Assembly (NCBI GenBank): GCA_028281075.1
Contig: JANQKO010000015.1
Coordinates: 1-15,082 of the forward strand
DNA: 15,082 nucleotides
Source: Alphaproteobacteria bacterium
GTDB lineage: Bacteria; Pseudomonadota; Alphaproteobacteria; GCA-2731375
Direction: 5' to 3'
The translations under genes and the position numbers were made by a program. This document shows, piece after piece, positions 12,094-15,082 of the stretch. The notes under the pieces are model-generated. The model searched no databases. It was not told the origin of the DNA and worked only from the letters and a program-made list of their open reading frames with translations. The stretch's first letter is position 1, and every line of letters starts with the position of its first letter.

Positions 12094-13842
12094 ATGTCCA
12101 GACACGTTAACATCGATATGTGCGGCGAGCTCGCCCGCCTGCGGAGACGGATCCGGGAACTGGAATCCGCCCTCGCCGAGCGCGCGCCGGCGGCCGGCGT
12201 TTCGGACGCCGGCGACCGCCGGATGCAGGACTTCGCGGCCACCGGCCGCGGCTGGTTCTGGGAAACCGACGCCGAGCTGCGCTTCACCTACATGTCGGAC
12301 AGCGTCCTCGACGTCAGCGGCCTGCCGCCGGAATGGCATTACGGCAAGACCCGGGCCGAGATCGGCAGTCCCGCCTCGCCGGGCGCGGAAGAATGGACCG
12401 CCCATCTGGCGGCGCTGGACCGGCGGGAGCCGTTCAATGACTTCGTCTATGCGCGCGAGGGCCCGGACGGCACGAGATGGCTGCGCACCAGCGGCCTGCC
12501 GTTCTACGATCCGACCGGCGACTTCGCCGGCTATCGCGGAACGGCGACCGATGTCACGGCCGAGATCCTGGCCCAGAACCACAGCCAGCAACTCGTGGCG
12601 GCGATCGAAACCCTGGACGAGCTGTTCGCGCTCTGGGACCCCGACGACCGGCTGCTGGTCTGCAACCGCCGCTTCCGGGAGCTCAACACCGACGTCGCCG
12701 AGACCATCGCGCCCGGCACGACCTTCGCGGACTATCTGCGGGCCGGCATCGCCGCCGATCTCTTTCCCGACGCCGTGGCCGATCCCGACGGCTGGTTCGC
12801 CGACCGCATGGCCCGGCACCGCGATCCGGGGGTACCGTTCGAGCAGCGGCGGCGGGACGGCCGCTGGCTGCAGATTTCGGAACAGCGGCTGCCGAACGGA
12901 TCGATCGCGACGATCTCGGCCGACATCACCGACCGCAAGCGGACCGAGCAGGAACTGCGACGCCAGCACGACATCCTGTCGACCGCGCTCGACACCATAC
13001 CCGACGGCGTTCAGGTGCTGGACAGGGACCTGAAGCTGGCGGCCTGGAACGACCATCTGTTCGAGGTGCTGAAGCTGGACCGCGACGCCATCCTGAGCGC
13101 CGACGATCCGGGCAAGGCGTTTCGCTACGCGCTCGCCGGCCGCGGCGAATACGGCCCCGGCGATGCCGACGCGCTGGTCGCCAGCCGCGAGGCCATCGCC
13201 CGTTCGCCCGAGCCGGTGCAGTACGAGCGGCAGTTGGTGACCGGCAACTGGATCGAATGCCGGGGCAATCCGCTGGCCGGCGGCGGCTATCTGGCTATCT
13301 ACCGCGACATCGACGAGGCCAAGAAGATGTACGCGCGGCTGGAGTTCCTGGCCTCGGTCGATCCGCTGACCGAGCTGCCGAACCGGCGCTGTTTCCTGGA
13401 GGCCGCCGAGACCGAGTTCATGCGGGCCCGGCGGCATGGCCGCGCGCTGTCGTTCCTGATTCTGGACATCGATCACTTCAAGTCGATCAACGACCGCTTC
13501 GGCCACGCGGTCGGCGACGAGGCGCTGCGCCGCGTCGCCAGGCGCTGCCGTCGAACCCTGCGGCGGTCCGACCATATCGGCCGTATCGGCGGCGAGGAGT
13601 TCGCGATAATGCTGCCGGAGACCGGCGCCGACCTGGGCTACCGGGCAGCCGAGCGGCTGCGCCTGGCGCTGGCGAAGCTGGAGATCCCGACCGAGGACGA
13701 GACGCTGTGGCTGACCGTCAGCATCGGCGGCATGACCGTCGCGCCGGATCACGACACGGCCGAGCAGGTGATGGCGGACGCCGACGCCGCCCTCTACGAC
13801 GCCAAGAACGGCGGCCGCAACCGCGTGGTGTTTCGGCGCTAG
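12094..13842 (+). CDS. PAS-PAS-PAS-GGDEF diguanylate cyclase
   Basis: Encodes 582 aa from the ATG at 12094 (MSRHVNIDMCGELARLRRR). An ATG at 12031 in frame would give 603 aa, and 12118 is also possible; none has a strong ribosome site. A short coiled coil (about 10-30) precedes three PAS-like modules, roughly 43-160 (WFWETDAELRF), 164-284 (ELFALWDPDDRLLVCN) and 294-410 (DGVQVLDRDLKLAAWN), each ending in a PAC-like strand. The GGDEF domain spans about 418-582 with DPLTELPNRR, DIDHFKSINDRFGH, active motif GGEEF (499-503) and VSIGG. An RxxD I-site (490-493) lies five residues before GGEEF, so product inhibition should be intact. It makes c-di-GMP from two GTP in the cytoplasm. No membrane segment is evident, so the ligand or redox signal is intracellular. 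No EAL domain. Target process is unknown. Confidence 0.92.
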   Translation: MSRHVNIDMCGELARLRRRIRELESALAERAPAAGVSDAGDRRMQDFAATGRGWFWETDAELRFTYMSDSVLDVSGLPPEWHYGKTRAEIGSPASPGAEEWTAHLAALDRREPFNDFVYAREGPDGTRWLRTSGLPFYDPTGDFAGYRGTATDVTAEILAQNHSQQLVAAIETLDELFALWDPDDRLLVCNRRFRELNTDVAETIAPGTTFADYLRAGIAADLFPDAVADPDGWFADRMARHRDPGVPFEQRRRDGRWLQISEQRLPNGSIATISADITDRKRTEQELRRQHDILSTALDTIPDGVQVLDRDLKLAAWNDHLFEVLKLDRDAILSADDPGKAFRYALAGRGEYGPGDADALVASREAIARSPEPVQYERQLVTGNWIECRGNPLAGGGYLAIYRDIDEAKKMYARLEFLASVDPLTELPNRRCFLEAAETEFMRARRHGRALSFLILDIDHFKSINDRFGHAVGDEALRRVARRCRRTLRRSDHIGRIGGEEFAIMLPETGADLGYRAAERLRLALAKLEIPTEDETLWLTVSIGGMTVAPDHDTAEQVMADADAALYDAKNGGRNRVVFRR

Positions 13843-13941
13843 CGCGTGTGCCGGAGTGGTGAGAAAGGCGGATTAGGGCCAAGTTGGCGGATCGGTCCGC
13901 GGCCGCGACCCTATATCGCATGTTTCGAGACGGCCGCTACG

Positions 13942-13963
13942 CGACCTCCTCAACATGAGGTCG
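13942..13963. terminator. Hairpin downstream of the diguanylate cyclase gene
   Basis: A perfect 7-bp stem CGACCTC/GAGGTCG (13942-13948 with 13957-13963) has an 8-nt loop, 100 bp after the cyclase stop. No T-tract follows. It may be a weak terminator or part of the repeat neighbourhood at 13995. Confidence 0.3.
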
Positions 13964-13994
13964 AAGATTGATATCGAACAACAATCTCACGCTG

Positions 13995-14155
13995 AGAGCC
14001 TGTGAAAGAATCGCACCGAAGCCATCCAGGTTGTCATCCTGGCGAAGGCCAGGATCCATGTTTGTTGTTTTTAAGCAGGTTGCGATGCCGCTGGATGCTG
14101 GCCTGCGCCAGCATGACGGCTTTCTTGGGTCGCCCGTAGTTCTTTCACACGCTCT
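13995..14155 (+). repeat. MITE-like intergenic repeat, copy B
   Basis: About 161 bp, bounded by terminal inverted repeats AGAGCCTGTGAAAGAA (13995-14010) and the complement of TTCTTTCACACGCTCT (14140-14155), with one mismatch in 16. Inside are two perfect hairpins with 4-nt loops: ATCCTGGC/GCCAGGAT (14036-14055) and ATGCTGGC/GCCAGCAT (14095-14114). It matches copy A in opposite orientation 3.6 kb away. Intact stems suggest copy B is younger or better conserved. It has no coding capacity. Similar two-hairpin intergenic repeats are widespread in proteobacteria; I cannot name this family with certainty. Confidence 0.78.
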
Positions 14156-14159
14156 GAGG

Positions 14160-14609
14160 AGCGCCCAACCGGGCGCGTCACGAAGGGCCGGCGACCGCGC
14201 CTCGTCGGCGCCGATTTTTTTCTGACATCGCAGTTTTTGCGCCGCCATTAACGGGCAATTAAGATGCATTAACGTTAATAGCGGTGTGTTCCGTTTTTTG
14301 CCCTTGCGGCGGGAGTCGATATCGGCGAAACAATCCGCGGAGATCGGAGGTGGATTCCGGTGCCGACGATGATGCGGGAGGTGGCCGTTGCGGCCGTCGG
14401 GTTGTGGTTCGGGCGACCAGGGGGATCGTCTCCACGCGCGCCTGCCCGCAGCCCCAACCCTGCAATCATCGACCGGCGGTCGTCGCGCGACGGCCGCGCG
14501 TGGAATGGGTTCGCGTTGATGTTCGACGACCGGCTGAGGGCAGTCCCGTGGGCGACGGGGTGTCGCCGCCTGTATTTCGGCATTAATTGGTAACTGAGGC
14601 GCGAAGCAA
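14160..14609 (+). other. mreB leader/promoter region, no gene seen
   Basis: No convincing coding sequence is present; the short frames across it have low-complexity Arg-rich translations. It contains T-tracts (14214-14222, 14293-14298), a cluster of TTAA motifs at 14248-14279, and a small CCCGT/ACGGG hairpin (14545-14559). The region presumably carries the mreB promoter and a long leader. Confidence 0.5.
14248..14279. promoter_or_regulatory. CtrA-like TTAA-N7-TTAA site and TTAA palindrome
   Basis: TTAA at 14248-14251 and 14259-14262 are separated by exactly 7 bp, the spacing of the alphaproteobacterial cell-cycle regulator CtrA. A perfect 12-bp palindrome ATTAACGTTAAT (14268-14279) follows, giving four TTAA motifs in 31 bp in otherwise GC-rich DNA. 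It lies about 330 bp before the mreB start. The spacing is observed; CtrA binding is inferred. Confidence 0.4.
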
Positions 14610-15082
14610 TTGTTCTCCAAACTCTTTGGACTGATGTCCGCCGATATGGCCATCGATCTCGGCACGGCGAATACGCTGGTATACGTCAAGGGCCGGGGCA
14701 TCGTGCTGAACGAGCCGTCCGTGGTGGCGATCATCAACCGCCGCGGCAAGAAGCAGGTGCAGGCGGTCGGTGACGAGGCGAAGATGATGCTGGGCCGCAC
14801 GCCCGGCAACATCGAGGCCATCCGCCCGCTGCGCGACGGCGTGATCGCCGACTTCGAGGTCGCCGAGGAGATGATCAAGCACTTCATCCGCAAGGTGCAC
14901 AACCGCCGCAGCTTCGCCAGCCCGCAGGTGGTGGTCTGCGTGCCCTCGGGCTCGACCGCCGTCGAGCGCCGCGCGATCCAGGAATCGGCCGAGAGCGCCG
15001 GCGCCCGCAAGGTCTACCTGATCGAGGAGCCGATGGCGGCCGCCATCGGCGCCGGTCTGCCGGTCACCGAGCCGACGGGCTC
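14610..15082 (+). CDS. mreB: Rod shape-determining protein MreB, N-terminal part (runs off window)
   Basis: Open from a TTG at 14610 to the end of the window, giving the first 157 residues of about 345. The TTG start gives [M]FSKLFGLMSADMAIDLGTANTLVY, matching the usual MF(S)xLFG N terminus of alphaproteobacterial MreB; the N-terminal amphipathic stretch matters for membrane binding. The ATG at 14634 would remove that stretch. A GAGG ribosome site is at 14596-14599. Actin-fold landmarks are the phosphate-1 loop DLGTANT (16-22), KGRGIVLNEPSVVA, RPLRDGVIADFEVAEEMI, VCVPSG (110-114 region) and EEPMAAAIGAG. MreB polymerises under the inner membrane to guide lateral wall synthesis, so the organism is probably rod-shaped. 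mreC, mreD and pbp2/rodA usually follow, outside the window. Confidence 0.93.
   Translation, partial: MFSKLFGLMSADMAIDLGTANTLVYVKGRGIVLNEPSVVAIINRRGKKQVQAVGDEAKMMLGRTPGNIEAIRPLRDGVIADFEVAEEMIKHFIRKVHNRRSFASPQVVVCVPSGSTAVERRAIQESAESAGARKVYLIEEPMAAAIGAGLPVTEPTG

Noticed and set aside
10745..13033. 762-aa + strand frame over the cupin, SDR and diguanylate cyclase genes
   Set aside because: Arg/Pro/Ser-rich shadow crossing three recognised genes on both strands.
11794..13752. 652-aa - strand frame opposite the diguanylate cyclase
   Set aside because: Antisense shadow; the + strand has full PAS and GGDEF motifs.
10234..14155. Composite transposon bounded by the two inverted repeats
   Set aside because: The repeats have no transposase, differ from each other, and enclose ordinary chromosomal-type genes; no target duplication is visible.
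13968..14225. 85-aa + strand frame over copy B (and a similar frame over copy A)
   Set aside because: The shared peptide PLDAGLRQHDGF is the translation of the repeat itself, not evidence of a conserved gene.
13937..15010. 357-aa - strand frame over mreB, its leader and copy B
   Set aside because: It is antisense to mreB and reads through a dispersed repeat; no domain recognised.

Overview
The window reads as a GC-rich alphaproteobacterial chromosome segment. Supporting signs are a paired phnE1/phnE2 phosphonate permease, a rhizobial-type phosphonate monoester hydrolase, a 51-aa DUF1127 protein, a PAS-GGDEF protein and an alphaproteobacterial-type mreB with a TTG start. A Rhodospirillales or Hyphomicrobiales host is my inference; genus cannot be decided from this.

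Left part (1-8002) is an organophosphorus acquisition island made of two convergent operons. On the + strand are the 3' end of phnD, then phnE1 and phnE2 (GTGA overlap), encoding a PhnCDE-type phosphonate importer. On the - strand is a five-gene operon, ugpB-ugpA-ugpE-ugpC followed by a formylglycine-type phosphonate monoester hydrolase/phosphodiesterase (PMH). The operons converge at about 2100 on a shared hairpin. Upstream of ugpB lie three hexamers at exact 11-bp spacing (8065-8092) that look like a PhoB box, so the importer and the hydrolase are probably phosphate-starvation genes. PMH sits where a UgpQ-type glycerophosphodiesterase would be expected. The suggested pathway is UgpBAEC import of glycerophosphodiesters or phosphonate esters, cytoplasmic cleavage by PMH, and PhnCDE import of phosphonates in parallel. 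No C-P lyase gene is visible here. In both operons the binding-protein gene is followed by a long GC-rich stem-loop before the permease gene.

Middle part (8066-11782): a small DUF1127 gene points away from ugpB. A convincing intrinsic terminator then serves a - strand gene for a secreted OmpA-like plus Sel1-repeat protein. Upstream of that gene is an unusually AT-rich non-coding island (about 9975-10190), then a MITE-like repeat (copy A). Next comes a - strand pair, an SDR oxidoreductase followed by a cupin/cysteine-dioxygenase-like protein.

Right part (12094-15082): a + strand diguanylate cyclase with three PAS-like modules and an intact I-site, then a 767-bp gap holding copy B of the same repeat in opposite orientation and a TTAA-rich, CtrA-like site cluster, then the 5' part of mreB, which runs off the window. 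No tRNA, rRNA, CRISPR array, transposase or phage gene was recognised.
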